Shown here in pieces: positions 1 to 10,079 of a DNA stretch of 64,000 nucleotides. Position numbers and translations under genes: made by a program. Source of the stretch: Bosea sp. PAMC 26642 (GTDB taxonomy: Bacteria; Pseudomonadota; Alphaproteobacteria; Rhizobiales; Beijerinckiaceae); the NCBI RefSeq assembly GCF_001562255.1, contig NZ_CP014301.1, positions 1,798,001 through 1,862,000 on the forward strand. The letters are read 5' to 3'. Numbering within the stretch: position 1 is the stretch's first letter; each line of letters starts with the position of its first letter. Under the pieces are notes generated by a model, which had not been told where the DNA came from, did not search any database, and saw nothing but the letters and a program-made list of their open reading frames with translations.

Positions 1-1174
1 GATGCGGCAGCACGATGCGGCGCGCCAGCAGGTGCAGCTTGTTCTGGATGCCGCCGGGCAGCTCCCAGTTCTTGATGTTGAAGTATTTCGGATCGCCGAC
101 GATCGGATGGCCGATATGGGCGGCGTGCGCGCGCAGTTGGTGCGTGCGGCCCGTTACCGGCTTCAGCGACAGCCAGGCAAGTTTCTGCGCCGCCGTCTCG
201 ACCACGGCATAATAGGTCACGGCGTGCATGGCGCCGTCGTCGCCATGCTTGGCCACGGCCATGCGCTGGTCGCCGTCATAAGCCTCCTCGCGGGCGAGAT
301 AGGTCGAGATCCGGCCCTGCCGGACGCGCGGCACGCCGGCCACCAGCGCCCAGTAGACCTTGCGTGCCGAACGCGAGCGGAACGTCTTTGCCAAAGTCGC
401 GGCGGCAAAGCGCGATTTCGCGATGACGAGGCAACCGGCCGTGTCCTTGTCCAGACGGTGGACGAGGCGCGGCTTCTGTCCGCTCTTGTCGATCAGGACA
501 TCGAGCATCTGATCGACATGGCGCGTCGTGCCCGAGCCGCCCTGCACGGCCAGGCCGGCCGGCTTGTTCAGCACGATGACGTCGTCATCCTCGTAGAGCG
601 TGATCGAGCGCAGGAATTCCGCCGTGTCGTCATCGGCCTTGAGCGAGCGCGGACGCTGCTCCTGCGGGTCGAGCCGCAGCGGCGGAATCCGCACCGTCTG
701 GCCCTCTTCGAGCCGGTCCTTGCTGTCGGCCCGCTTGCCGTTGACGCGCAGCTCGCCCTTGCGGACGATGCGCTGGATGTGGCCGAAGGAAAGTTGCGGA
801 AAACGCGTTTCGAGAAAGCGGTCGATCCGCATCTCGTTCTCGTCGGGCGTCACCACGAGCTGCTGCACGCCGGTCGCCAACACCTGCGCCGTCTCGGCCT
901 TGATCTCGGCGCGGGTCGGAACAGGAGCGACCGCCGCCGGCTTCCGCGCGGCAGGCTGGCGTGGGCCCGCCGGCCGGGGCGCGGGATGATGCGGCGCCGG
1001 GTTGCGGGTCGGCTCAGTGCGCACGACCTCGTCCTCGGCGGCAGCGCGCGGCCTGGCCGGCGCGCGCGAAGGATGGCGCGCATCACGGCTCGGCCGCTTG
1101 CCCTTGGGCGCGCCCGAGGCCGGCGGCCGGCCGCCGCGATTGGCGCCGCCGCCCCGCGTCTTGCCGGGCTTCAT
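1..1174 (-). CDS. RluC/RluD-type 23S rRNA pseudouridine synthase (3' end cut by window edge)
   Basis: This enzyme family converts specific uridines of 23S rRNA to pseudouridine in the cytoplasm. Reading leftwards from the ATG at 1174, the protein has about 100 residues of Arg/Pro/Ala/Lys-rich low-complexity sequence. An S4 RNA-binding domain follows at about residues 115-170, then the catalytic core with the family motif HRLDKDTAG near residue 240, whose Asp is the known nucleophile. The reading frame is still open at base 1, so the last C-terminal residues are missing. The ATG overlaps the crcB stop codon (ATGA), so the two genes are probably translationally coupled. The basic tail is an unusual length for RluC. 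The exact target uridine (RluC or RluD type) cannot be decided from the sequence. Confidence 0.9.
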   Translation of the reverse strand, partial: MKPGKTRGGGANRGGRPPASGAPKGKRPSRDARHPSRAPARPRAAAEDEVVRTEPTRNPAPHHPAPRPAGPRQPAARKPAAVAPVPTRAEIKAETAQVLATGVQQLVVTPDENEMRIDRFLETRFPQLSFGHIQRIVRKGELRVNGKRADSKDRLEEGQTVRIPPLRLDPQEQRPRSLKADDDTAEFLRSITLYEDDDVIVLNKPAGLAVQGGSGTTRHVDQMLDVLIDKSGQKPRLVHRLDKDTAGCLVIAKSRFAAATLAKTFRSRSARKVYWALVAGVPRVRQGRISTYLAREEAYDGDQRMAVAKHGDDGAMHAVTYYAVVETAAQKLAWLSLKPVTGRTHQLRAHAAHIGHPIVGDPKYFNIKNWELPGGIQNKLHLLARRIVLPH

Positions 1175-1554
1175 GGCAGGCTCCGCATCAGCGACAACCC
1201 GCCAGCGAGCGCAGCGAGCGAAACCACGACCGAGCCCGCGACATAGATCGCGGCAAGCGACACGTCGCCCCGCTCCCAGAGCGTCATCGCGTCGAGCGAA
1301 AAGGCCGAGAAGGTGGTGAAGCCGCCGAGGATTCCGGTGGTCAGAAACAGCCGCAGGTCCTGCGGCCAGCTATCGCCCGCCTTGAAGGCGAACCAGCCGG
1401 CGACGAGACCCATCAACCCTGAGCCGATGATGTTGATCGCCAGCGTGCCCATGGGAAAGCCGGAGCCGAACCATTTGGGCGAGACGAGATTGACGCCGTG
1501 CCGCAGCACGCCGCCGATGCCGGCGCCGAGAAAGACGAGAAGCGTGGAGATCAT
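1171..1554 (-). CDS. crcB: CrcB/Fluc fluoride channel
   Basis: A 127-residue four-helix inner-membrane protein of the CrcB/Fluc family. These proteins work as antiparallel dimers that let toxic fluoride leave the cell. Visible family signatures are GTLAINIIGSGLMG in helix 2 and GGFTTFSAFSLD in helix 3, which carries the conserved Thr/Phe fluoride-pathway residues. The start was set at the ATG giving MISTLLVFLGAGIGG, because the upstream in-frame extension runs through a palindromic repeat. The gene overlaps the pseudouridine synthase start by 4 bases. No fluoride riboswitch was recognised upstream; the upstream gap is repeat DNA. Confidence 0.93.
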   Translation of the reverse strand: MISTLLVFLGAGIGGVLRHGVNLVSPKWFGSGFPMGTLAINIIGSGLMGLVAGWFAFKAGDSWPQDLRLFLTTGILGGFTTFSAFSLDAMTLWERGDVSLAAIYVAGSVVVSLAALAGGLSLMRSLP

Positions 1555-1609
1555 GGGAAGGGGATAGCGGGCGGGGGCGTGGCGCACAAACGAAATCGGG
1601 GCGATTCTT

Positions 1610-1757
1610 CCTTCTCCCCTCGGGGGAGAAGGTGGCAGCGCGAAGCGCTGACGGATGAGGGCAGTGCCGGCGCACAAGTAAGCATGTCGAATCAGGGCTA
1701 TCCTTCCCTCATCCGACCCGGCTGCGCCGGGCCACCTTCTCCCCCGAGGGGAGAAGG
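1610..1757. repeat. Large imperfect inverted repeat (Rhizobiales-type intergenic palindromic element)
   Basis: Two copies of a roughly 50-base unit face each other at 1610-1661 and 1706-1757. The outer 27 bases (gccaccttctcccccgaggg...) and a 10-base block ccctcatccg match perfectly in inverted orientation. The middle part differs between copies but keeps its own short stem. Each outer arm is itself a hairpin (cttctccc/gggagaag). This resembles the RIME-like palindromic elements scattered through Rhizobiales genomes. It fills the gap between rarA and crcB and could act as a transcript stabiliser or terminator. Confidence 0.8.
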
Positions 1758-1764
1758 GAAAGGC

Positions 1765-3072
1765 CTACTCCCCCCGCTCCTCCCGCAGCTTCGCCCAATA
1801 CTCCAGCCGCTTCCTGATCTCGCGCTCGAAGCCGCGCTCCGGCGGGTCGTAGAACACCTGCCGGCCGAGCGCGTCGGGCCAGTAGTTCTGCCCCGAGAAC
1901 GCGTCGGGTGCGTCGTGGTCATAGGCATAGGCGGCGCCGTAGCCCTCATCCTTCATCAGCTTCGTCGGAGCGTTGAGGATCGTCTTGGGCGGCATCAGCG
2001 AGCCGCCCTGCTTGGCGGCACGAACCGCGTTCTTGTAGGCAAGGTAGGCGGCGTTCGATTTCGGCGCGGTCGCGAGATAGATCACCGTATTGGCGAGCGC
2101 GAGTTCTCCCTCCGGCGAACCCAGCTGCTCATAGGTCTGCGCCGCTGCGCGCGCATGCACCAGCGCCTGCGGATCGGCCAGCCCGATATCCTCGATCGCC
2201 ATCCGCACCAGCCGCCGCGCCAGAAAGCGCGGATCCTCGCCGGCATCGAGCATCCGGGCGAAATAATAGAGCGCCGCATCGGGGTCGGAGCCGCGGATCG
2301 TCTTGTGCAGGGCGGAAATGAGATTGTAGTGGCCGTCCTGCGCCTTGTCGTAGATCGGGGCTCGGCGCTGGATCACCTCGGCCAGGCCCGCCTCGTCGAA
2401 GATCTCGTCGGGCTTGGCGGCGCGCCACAACTCCTCGGCCAGCGTCAGCACGGCGCGCCCGTCGCCATCGGCGAAGCGCGCCAGCGCCAGCCGCGCCTCT
2501 GGCGTCACCGGCAATTGCCGGTTCTCCAGCAGCTCGGCGCGGCCGAGCAGGAACAGCAGCGAGCCTTCGTCCAGCGCCTTGAAGGTCAAGACGCGCGCCC
2601 GCGACAACAGCGCTGCGTTCAGCGCGAAGGACGGGTTCTCGGTCGTGGCGCCGACCAGCGTGATCGTGCCGTCCTCCATCACCGGCAGGAAGGCGTCGAG
2701 CTGCGCCCGGTTGAAACGGTGGATCTCGTCGACGAACAGCAAGGTGCCCTTGCCGCCGAGCCTGTGGCCCCGCGCCTGCTCGAAGACCTTCTTGAGATCG
2801 GCGATGCCCGAGAAGATCGCAGAAATCTGCTCGAAGCCGAGATCAACCTGCCCCGCCAGCAGCCGCGCCACGGTCGTCTTGCCTGTGCCGGGCGGCCCCC
2901 AGAAGATCAGGCTGCCGATCGAGCCCGAATGGACGAGCCGCGTCAGCGCTCCGTCAGGCCCGGTCAGGTGCTCCTGCCCCGAGACCTCCGCCAGCGTCGT
3001 CGGACGCAGGCGGTCGGCAAGCGGCCGCGGGCCGGACTTGTCGAGCCCGGAGGCTGAAAAGAGGTCGCTCAT
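1765..3072 (-). CDS. rarA: Replication-associated recombination protein A (AAA+ ATPase, RarA/MgsA)
   Basis: A 435-residue AAA+ ATPase of the RarA/MgsA/WRNIP1 family, related to clamp loaders, acting at stalled replication forks. Walker A GPPGTGKT lies at about residues 59-66 and Walker B LLFVDE at about 111-116, followed by the sensor and lid region and the C-terminal tetramerisation domain. The start was placed at the ATG giving MSDLFSASG, which has AGAAGG upstream. The in-frame extension further upstream lies inside a palindromic repeat and is not conserved coding sequence. The length is typical for the family. Flanking genes are unrelated in function. Confidence 0.95.
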   Translation of the reverse strand: MSDLFSASGLDKSGPRPLADRLRPTTLAEVSGQEHLTGPDGALTRLVHSGSIGSLIFWGPPGTGKTTVARLLAGQVDLGFEQISAIFSGIADLKKVFEQARGHRLGGKGTLLFVDEIHRFNRAQLDAFLPVMEDGTITLVGATTENPSFALNAALLSRARVLTFKALDEGSLLFLLGRAELLENRQLPVTPEARLALARFADGDGRAVLTLAEELWRAAKPDEIFDEAGLAEVIQRRAPIYDKAQDGHYNLISALHKTIRGSDPDAALYYFARMLDAGEDPRFLARRLVRMAIEDIGLADPQALVHARAAAQTYEQLGSPEGELALANTVIYLATAPKSNAAYLAYKNAVRAAKQGGSLMPPKTILNAPTKLMKDEGYGAAYAYDHDAPDAFSGQNYWPDALGRQVFYDPPERGFEREIRKRLEYWAKLREERGE

Positions 3073-3084
3073 GACGATCCTTCT

Positions 3085-3213
3085 GTCATTCCGGGGCGGG
3101 CCAAAGGCCCGAACCCGGAACCCACGAGCGGGCGACACCGGGACAACGCCGGCCGACAACTCGCACCCGGTCGTGGGTTCCGGGTTCTTCGCTGCGCGAA
3201 GCCCCGGAATGAC
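3085..3213. repeat. Nested inverted-repeat element between the HtrA-type protease gene and rarA
   Basis: Two perfect nested arm pairs are visible: a 13-base outer pair (gtcattccggggc at 3085-3097 and its complement at 3201-3213) and a 17-base inner pair (gaacccggaacccacga at 3111-3127 and its complement at 3171-3187). The element occupies almost the whole gap between the two genes. Its 'tcattccggggc' ends are typical of repetitive palindromes of Bradyrhizobium/Bosea-type genomes. It may serve as a terminator for the protease gene. Confidence 0.85.
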
Positions 3214-3226
3214 AACGCGTGTTCGC

Positions 3227-4666
<1,440 letters not shown>

Positions 4667-4814
4667 TCTTGTCCTGAAACAAAGCCGAACTTTCGGCGTT
4701 TGACTCCACAACGCGAGGAAGAGCGCCAAAATTACGGCGATCTCCCCTTCATCATGATGCATCCCCCGGCGACTTTGCGATTTTTGCCGAACCGCACTGA
4801 GAAGGAGCGGCCCG

Positions 4815-5234
4815 ATGAGCCTTATCCGCCTTGTTTATGTCAGCGAAAGCCGCCTCGTCGAGGCTAATCGCAGTGAGGAAGTCGGCCGGATCATTGCAAG
4901 CGCGCAGCGCAAGAACCTAGCAAACGGCGTAACAGGCTTCCTGATGGTCACACCTGGCGCCTTTGCACAGGTGATCGAGGGCGAGCCCCATCAAGTGGCC
5001 GAAACCTATGGCCGCATCGTGGCCGACAAGCGCCACATGAATCTGCATTTGCTCGACGAGAAATCTGTGCCGTCACGCGACTTTCCAGGTTGGTCGATGG
5101 GGCTCGCCGAGCGCGACGAAACGACGGCCTTCATCTTCGGCCTCTATGGCGTCACGCCCGACGCCGATCTACCGACGCAGCCCGTCGATGCTCTGCTCGA
5201 CCTCGCCGGCGAATTGTCACGCCGGCAGGTCTGA
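4815..5234 (+). CDS. Stand-alone BLUF-domain blue-light sensor
   Basis: A 139-residue protein that is essentially a single BLUF (blue light using FAD) domain. The residues known to shape the flavin switch are all present in family context: Tyr8 (VYVSES), Asn34 (QRKNLANGVTG), Gln52 (FAQVIEG) and Trp93/Met95 (WSMGL). Compared with AppA or Slr1694, about two extra residues lie between Tyr and Asn. No effector domain (EAL, GGDEF or cyclase) is attached, so it would need a partner protein. AAGGAG lies 8 bases before the ATG. It is divergent from the HtrA-type gene and ends 9 bases from the convergent binding-protein gene. Its partner is not evident from the neighbours. Confidence 0.9.
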   Translation: MSLIRLVYVSESRLVEANRSEEVGRIIASAQRKNLANGVTGFLMVTPGAFAQVIEGEPHQVAETYGRIVADKRHMNLHLLDEKSVPSRDFPGWSMGLAERDETTAFIFGLYGVTPDADLPTQPVDALLDLAGELSRRQV

Positions 5235-5243
5235 TCGTATCCC

Positions 5244-6218
5244 TTACTTATCCTGCAGTAGAAGCCTGTAGCGTTCGATTTCGCCGGGAACGAGGTTCGC
5301 AACAAAAGCCGGCGTCAGCTCCTGCTCGGTCGGCGTCACCGAAGACAGCTCCTTGAATCGATTTTTCAGATTTTGGCTGGAAAGCGCTGTCCGCAAAGCC
5401 TGATTCAGTTTGGCGATGATCGGCTGCGGGGTATTTTTGGGAGCGAAAAGCGCGTTCCAGCCCTGCGCCTCGAAAGCCGGCAAGCCAGCCTCCTTGGAGG
5501 TCGGCACATCGGGCAGGCTCTCCAGCCGGTTGGGCGTCGCGACAACCAGCGCCTTGACCTTCTTGCCCTCGACCGCACCCGACAGCGACGTCGCCGCATC
5601 GCAGACGCCGTCGATCTGCCCGCCCATCGCGTCGTTCAGCGCCGGCCCCGCCCCGCGATAGCTCACGAGCGCCACGTCGACACCGGCCGCCTTCACGAAA
5701 TTGCGGCAGATCAGGTAGTTCGACGATCCGACGCCGGCATGGCCGAGACTGACCTTGCCCGGATTCTTCTTCGCGTAATCGACGAACTCCATCAGGGTGT
5801 TCGCCGGGAAATCGAGCTTGAGCGCGATCATCGGAGACGTCTTGGCCACGAGCCCGATCGGCGCGAAATCGGCATTGGTGTATTTCAGGTCGGGATAGAT
5901 CGTGTAGGACGCGGCATTGGTGCCGCTGTTGCCGATCACGACCGTATAGCCGTCGGGATCGGCCCGGGAGGCGCGCGTCAGCGCGGTCGCTCCCCCTGCC
6001 CCGCCCATGTTCTCCATGACGATGCGCTGCCCGAGAACCCGGCCCATCTCGTCGCCGACCAGCCGCGCGATCACGTCCGACGACCCGCCCGCCGCGAAAG
6101 GCACGATCATGGTGATAGGTTTGGACGGGTAGTTGTCCTGGGCCGAGGCTGTCGTGCCAGGCGCGATGACGAATGCCGCGGCCGCAAAGAATCCGATCCC
6201 GACTGCCAACTTGCTCAT
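5244..6218 (-). CDS. Tripartite tricarboxylate transporter (TctC/Bug family) periplasmic binding protein
   Basis: A 324-residue extracytoplasmic solute receptor of the Bug/TctC family, which binds carboxylates and delivers them to TctAB membrane components. It has a cleavable signal peptide (about residues 1-27, ending TTASA), then the typical YPSKPITMIVPFAAGG start of the mature domain, an internal GHAGVGSSNYL segment and a C-terminal region ending near IERYRLLLQ. GGGAGGA precedes the ATG. No tctA or tctB gene is adjacent, as is common for Bug proteins, so the ligand is unknown. It converges on the BLUF gene with no obvious terminator between them. Confidence 0.92.
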   Translation of the reverse strand: MSKLAVGIGFFAAAAFVIAPGTTASAQDNYPSKPITMIVPFAAGGSSDVIARLVGDEMGRVLGQRIVMENMGGAGGATALTRASRADPDGYTVVIGNSGTNAASYTIYPDLKYTNADFAPIGLVAKTSPMIALKLDFPANTLMEFVDYAKKNPGKVSLGHAGVGSSNYLICRNFVKAAGVDVALVSYRGAGPALNDAMGGQIDGVCDAATSLSGAVEGKKVKALVVATPNRLESLPDVPTSKEAGLPAFEAQGWNALFAPKNTPQPIIAKLNQALRTALSSQNLKNRFKELSSVTPTEQELTPAFVANLVPGEIERYRLLLQDK

Positions 6219-6302
6219 GATATCCTCCCACTCGCGATCTGGTGCCGCGATGATGTCGATGCAGCGAAGCTAACCGTCCGAAGGGCAGCCGCCAAGCGCC
6301 TC

Positions 6303-6851
6303 CTATTTGACACGCGCGGGATTGCCGAACGCTGTCGCCCCGTCGGGAACGTCACGCGTCACCACGCTGCCCGCGCCGATAATCGCATCATCGCCGATCG
6401 TGACGCCCGGCAGGATGATGGCACCGCCGCCGATCCAGACGTTCCGGCCGATCCGAACCGGACGACCGAACTCCAGGCCGGCTTCGCGCTGCGCGGCATC
6501 GCGAGGATGGTCCGCGGTCAGGATCTGCACGCCGGGGCCGATCTGCGTCCGCTCGCCGATTGTCACGGCGACGACATCGAGGATCAGGCAGTTGAAGTTC
6601 AGGAAGACGCCCTTGCCCAGGCTGATGTTGAAGCCGTAATCGCAATGGAAAGGCGGCCGGATGGTGCAGCCATGGCCGACCGCCCCAAGGCGCTCGGTCA
6701 GCAGCGCGCGCCGCTCATTGCTCGGCATGGCCAGTGCTGCGTTGTAGCGGACGAGCCAATCGCGCGTTCGGGCAAGATCGGCCTGAAGTTCCGGATCGCC
6801 AGCGTCGTAGAGTTCGCCGGCCAGCATCTTGTCTTTTTCGCTGCGCGCCAT
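6303..6851 (-). CDS. Maltose/nodulation-type sugar O-acetyltransferase (hexapeptide repeat)
   Basis: A 182-residue acetyl-CoA-dependent O-acetyltransferase of the LacA/Maa/NodL family. The N-terminal segment EKDKMLAGELYDAGDPEL is the family's mac domain. It is followed by left-handed beta-helix hexapeptide repeats (IGPGVQILTADHP, VWIGGGAIILPGVTIG, AIIGAGSVVT) and the terminal GNPARV. The His in TADHP corresponds to the catalytic base. The start at 6851 gives the family length; in-frame ATGs at 6884 and 6890 would add 11-13 residues but lie directly on the rplQ terminator. The acceptor sugar is unknown. It is downstream of the ribosomal operon but separated from it by that terminator. Confidence 0.88.
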   Translation of the reverse strand: MARSEKDKMLAGELYDAGDPELQADLARTRDWLVRYNAALAMPSNERRALLTERLGAVGHGCTIRPPFHCDYGFNISLGKGVFLNFNCLILDVVAVTIGERTQIGPGVQILTADHPRDAAQREAGLEFGRPVRIGRNVWIGGGAIILPGVTIGDDAIIGAGSVVTRDVPDGATAFGNPARVK

Positions 6852-6894
6852 CTGCACCCGTCCCGCCAGCCATGGTTCGCTCATGGCCACGAAA

Positions 6895-6922
6895 AAGGGC
6901 GACCCGAGGGCCGCCCTTTGAA
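6895..6922 (-). terminator. Intrinsic terminator of the ribosomal supercluster (after rplQ)
   Basis: On the minus strand the sequence forms a GC-rich stem (AAAGGGCGgCC paired with GGgtCGCCCTTT, small loop) followed immediately by a run of T. It lies about 20 bases past the rplQ stop codon and before the acetyltransferase, and so marks the end of the rpsM-rpsK-rpoA-rplQ transcript. Confidence 0.85.
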
Positions 6923-6942
6923 ATCTTGCTATCCGAGGAAGC

Positions 6943-7362
6943 TCAAGCCGCCTCGTCTTCCGCCACGAACTGAACCGGGCCGGAATCCTTGCCCTTGGCG
7001 TCGACGTCGCGATCGACGAACTCGATCACGGCCAGCGGGGCATTGTCGCCGAAGCGGAAGCCCGCCTTCATGATGCGCAGATAGCCGCCATTGCGCTCCT
7101 TGTAACGCGGTCCGAGGACCGCAAAGAGCTTGGCCACCAGGACGACGTCCTTGATCTGCGCGATCGCCTGGCGGCGGGCGTGCAGGTCGCCGCGCTTGGC
7201 GAGCGTGATCAGCTTCTCGACGACGGGACGCAGATCCTTGGCCTTGGGCAGCGTGGTGGTGATCTGCTCGTGCTTGATCAGGGCCTGGGACATGTTGGCG
7301 AACATCGCCTTGCGATGCTCGACCGAGCGGTTGAAACGACGACCGCGGAAACCGTGACGCAT
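6943..7362 (-). CDS. rplQ: 50S ribosomal protein L17
   Basis: A 139-residue L17, a structural protein near the peptide exit tunnel of the large subunit. The N-terminal [20 protein letters not shown] and the segment [16 protein letters not shown] are diagnostic. The C-terminus carries the short acidic extension common in alphaproteobacteria (ends VAEDEAA). It is last in the alpha operon, after rpoA, and is followed by an intrinsic terminator. Confidence 0.98.
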   Translation of the reverse strand: MRHGFRGRRFNRSVEHRKAMFANMSQALIKHEQITTTLPKAKDLRPVVEKLITLAKRGDLHARRQAIAQIKDVVLVAKLFAVLGPRYKERNGGYLRIMKAGFRFGDNAPLAVIEFVDRDVDAKGKDSGPVQFVAEDEAA

Positions 7363-7473
7363 TTGGCTCTCCTGTGATTTACGGCCGCCGTGCCACGGTA
7401 CGGCCGTCCTTTATGCTCCGGCACTTATGCACCGGGCGGGAAAACGGCACGGGTCGAACCCCCGCCGGTGATC

Positions 7474-8490
7474 TCAGTAATGCTCTTCGAAGCGCTTCGC
7501 GAGCTCTTCGATGTTCTCCGGCGGCCAGCCGGTGACGTCCATGCCGAGATGGAGGCCCATAGTGGCGAGCACTTCCTTGATCTCGTTCAGCGACTTGCGG
7601 CCGAAGTTCGGGGTGCGCAGCATCTCGCCCTCCGACTTCTGGATCAGGTCGCCGATATAGACGATGTTGTCGTTCTTCAGGCAGTTCGCCGAACGCACCG
7701 AAAGCTCGAGCTCGTCGACCTTCTTGAGCAGCGCCGGGTTGAAGGGCAGCTGCGGCGCAGTCGAGACGGCCTCTTCCTTGCGCGGCTCCTCGAAGGTGAT
7801 GAAGACGGCGAGCTGATCCTGCAGGATGCGGGCGGCGAGCGCCAGCGCGTCCTCAGGCGTCACCGAGCCGTTTGTCTCGATCTGCATGGTCAGCATGTCG
7901 CGGTCGAGATTCTGGCCCTCGCGGGTATTCTCGACGCGATAGGACACCTTCTTGACCGGCGAATACAGGCTATCGACCGGGATCAGGCCGATCGGCGCAT
8001 CTTCCGGGCGGTTTTGCTCGGAGGGGATGTAGCCCTTGCCGGTGTTGACGGTGAACTCCATGCGGATCTCGGAGCCCTCGTCCAGCGTGCAGAGCACGAG
8101 GTCGGGGTTCAGGATCGAGACGTCGCCGATGGTGTTGATGTCGCCGGCGGTGACGGTGCCGGGGCCGGTCTTGCGCAGGGTCATGCGCTTGGGGCCCTCG
8201 CCCTGCATCTTGACCGCGATGGCCTTGATGTTGAGGACGATGTCGGTGACGTCCTCGCGGACGCCGGGGATCGACGAGAATTCATGCAGCACGCCGTCGA
8301 TCTGGACGGCGGTGACGGCCGCGCCCTGGAGCGAGGACAGCAGCACGCGGCGCAGCGCGTTGCCGAGCGTCATGCCGAAGCCGCGCTCGAGCGGACGCGC
8401 GATGACGGTGGCCTGACGCTTCGGGTCGTCGCCGACCTTGATTTCGAGCTTGTTGGGCTTTGACAGATCCTGCCAGTTCTTGCTGATCAC
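7474..8490 (-). CDS. rpoA: DNA-directed RNA polymerase alpha subunit
   Basis: A 338-residue alpha subunit that dimerises to scaffold beta and beta' and contacts activators and UP elements through its C-terminal domain. The N-terminal assembly domain includes [18 protein letters not shown]. The C-terminal domain contains [14 protein letters not shown] and the helix-hairpin-helix [12 protein letters not shown]. Translation starts at GTG (8490), with AGGAG 8 bases upstream. A 111-base gap separates it from rplQ. Confidence 0.98.
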   Translation of the reverse strand: MISKNWQDLSKPNKLEIKVGDDPKRQATVIARPLERGFGMTLGNALRRVLLSSLQGAAVTAVQIDGVLHEFSSIPGVREDVTDIVLNIKAIAVKMQGEGPKRMTLRKTGPGTVTAGDINTIGDVSILNPDLVLCTLDEGSEIRMEFTVNTGKGYIPSEQNRPEDAPIGLIPVDSLYSPVKKVSYRVENTREGQNLDRDMLTMQIETNGSVTPEDALALAARILQDQLAVFITFEEPRKEEAVSTAPQLPFNPALLKKVDELELSVRSANCLKNDNIVYIGDLIQKSEGEMLRTPNFGRKSLNEIKEVLATMGLHLGMDVTGWPPENIEELAKRFEEHY

Positions 8491-8578
8491 GACCGCACTC
8501 CTGGTGCTTCAATGCAATGGCGGCGGCGGGCCGCCCCGGACAGGTTCCCGCCGGTGCGGGAACCTCGAATATCAGGTG

Positions 8579-8968
8579 TCAGACGCGCCGACGCTTGCGC
8601 GGGCGGCAGCCATTATGCGGGATCGGCGTCACGTCGCGGATCGAGGTCACGGTGAAGCCCGCGGCCTGCAGGGCGCGCAGAGCCGATTCACGTCCCGAAC
8701 CCGGGCCGGTGACCTCGACTTCGAGCGTGCGCATGCCGTGTTCGGCAGCCTTGCGTGCGGCGTCTTCGGCGGCGACCTGGGCGGCATAGGGGGTCGACTT
8801 GCGCGAGCCCTTGAAGCCCATCGTGCCGGCAGACGACCACGAGATCGTGTTGCCCTGCGCGTCGGTGATGGTGATCATGGTGTTGTTGAACGAGGCGTTC
8901 ACATGGGCGACGCCGGAGACGATGTTCTTGCGTTCGCGGCGCTTCACGCGCTGTGCTTCTTTGGCCAT
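8579..8968 (-). CDS. rpsK: 30S ribosomal protein S11
   Basis: A 129-residue S11, part of the small-subunit platform that helps shape the mRNA exit region. Diagnostic segments are [38 protein letters not shown] and the C-terminal [12 protein letters not shown]. It follows rpsM after a gap of 171 bases that contains a palindromic repeat, which is longer than usual for this operon. Confidence 0.98.
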   Translation of the reverse strand: MAKEAQRVKRRERKNIVSGVAHVNASFNNTMITITDAQGNTISWSSAGTMGFKGSRKSTPYAAQVAAEDAARKAAEHGMRTLEVEVTGPGSGRESALRALQAAGFTVTSIRDVTPIPHNGCRPRKRRRV

Positions 8969-9029
8969 AGGTCTTTCATCCTTCGAGCGCGCCCGTCATT
9001 CCAGGCGCTGGGGAGATGGTCCCCGCCGT

Positions 9030-9122
9030 CATTCTCGGCCTTGAGCCGAGCATCTCAGGCAGGAGAAGGCGCACGAAACGCGCCTTCGTCACTAGATCCT
9101 CGGGTCAAGCCCGAGGATGACG
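9030..9122. repeat. Palindromic intergenic repeat between rpsM and rpsK
   Basis: Two perfect small inverted repeats stand side by side: gaaggcgc/gcgccttc (9065-9072 and 9080-9087) and atcctcggg/cccgaggat (9096-9104 and 9110-9118). The 'cctcgggtcaagcccgagg' core is a familiar dispersed palindrome of alphaproteobacterial genomes. It would be transcribed between rpsM and rpsK and could affect mRNA stability. Confidence 0.7.
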
Positions 9123-9139
9123 ATTGCCTCAGGCAATCG

Positions 9140-9508
9140 TCACTTCTTCTTGCCGGCGATCGCCTTCGGCTTGCCCTTCCGGGTGCGCGCATTGGTATGC
9201 GTGCGCTGGCCGCGAACCGGCAGGCCACGGCGATGGCGCAGGCCGCGATAGCAGCCGAGATCCATCAGGCGCTTGATGTTCATCGAGACTTCGCGGCGCA
9301 AATCGCCCTCGACGAGATAATCGCGATCGATCGCTTCGCGGATCTGGAGCACTTCAGCGTCGGTCAGCTGGTTGACCCGGCGCTCGGCGGCGATGCCGAC
9401 CTTGGTGCAGATTTCCTGGGCCTTGGACGCGCCGATGCCGTGGATGTACTGCAGGCCGATGACGACGCGCTTGCCGGTGGGAATATTGACGCCTGCGATG
9501 CGGGCCAT
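9140..9508 (-). CDS. rpsM: 30S ribosomal protein S13
   Basis: A 122-residue S13 of the small-subunit head, which contacts P-site tRNA and forms intersubunit bridges. It begins [19 protein letters not shown] and contains [14 protein letters not shown] and the C-terminal [15 protein letters not shown]. The start at 9508 is fixed by family alignment; the open frame further upstream is not conserved. It normally follows secY/adk directly, but here a vapBC pair on the opposite strand lies in between. Confidence 0.98.
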   Translation of the reverse strand: MARIAGVNIPTGKRVVIGLQYIHGIGASKAQEICTKVGIAAERRVNQLTDAEVLQIREAIDRDYLVEGDLRREVSMNIKRLMDLGCYRGLRHRRGLPVRGQRTHTNARTRKGKPKAIAGKKK

Positions 9509-9842
9509 AGTCTCTTCTCCATGTCGGCCGAGGCGCCCGATGGCCGCCCGGCGGTGAAAATGACCCCGCGCCGGTGGAGGCCGGCCCTTGCGGAGCGTTG
9601 AGCAGGCTCCACGCGAGAATACGACGCCAACCCTTCTTTCGAAGGCGTCGGCATCGCTCACATGAAACCGGATGGGCAGGCGTTAATCGTTTGGCGACAA
9701 CGAGTCAACCCGCAACGATCAAGAAACGTGCCATGGCTGAGATGCTCGCATCCTATATGGCTGATCCTGACAATGCCAGTTCGGCAGGCACCTTGAACAG
9801 GCCGATCGGCTGGCCTATGCTCGGGCCTATGCCGAGGACACG
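9509..9842. other. Intergenic region between divergent rpsM and vapB
   Basis: A 334-base stretch with no supported gene. It must hold the rpsM promoter or leader reading left and the vapB promoter reading right. Just before vapB, GAGGA lies 5 bases from its ATG. A short in-frame segment upstream of vapB (HLEQADRLAYARAYAEDT) looks protein-like but is preceded by a stop codon; it may be chance or a remnant. No convincing promoter boxes could be assigned by eye. Confidence 0.5.
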
Positions 9843-10079
9843 ATGAACCCTGCCAGACACGTCAAATTATTCCGGAACGGCCGAAACCAGGCTGTTCGCA
9901 TTCCCGTCGAATTCGAGCTTCCTGGTCAGGATGCATGGATGCATCGCGACGGCAACCGGCTCATCATCGAGCCCATGCCGAAAAGAGGCCTCTCCGCGCT
10001 TCTCGAATCCATGACGCCTCACGACGAAGAGTTTCCAGATATCGCCGACCCTGCTCCGGCTCCGGCGTCCGTCTTTTGA
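9843..10079 (+). CDS. vapB: VapB-type antitoxin (AbrB/SpoVT fold)
   Basis: A 78-residue antitoxin. The N-terminal swapped-hairpin DNA-binding domain (VKLFRNGRNQAVRIPVEFELPG...) is followed by the LIIEPMPKRGL strand and an acidic, Pro/Ala-rich tail (HDEEFPDIADPAPAPASVF) of the kind that wraps around a VapC toxin. Its stop codon overlaps the start of the toxin gene by three bases. The pair would autoregulate through the VapB domain. It lies antisense inside the alpha-operon joint between adk and rpsM. Confidence 0.9.
   Translation: MNPARHVKLFRNGRNQAVRIPVEFELPGQDAWMHRDGNRLIIEPMPKRGLSALLESMTPHDEEFPDIADPAPAPASVF

Noticed and set aside
1610..3213. Possible CRISPR-like repeats around rarA
   Set aside because: The units are palindromic pairs in inverted orientation without regular spacers, so they are dispersed intergenic repeats and not a CRISPR array.
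9732..9846. Protein-like segment just upstream of vapB
   Set aside because: The frame is closed by a stop codon a few residues before it and lacks a start; it could be a remnant but cannot be supported as a gene.
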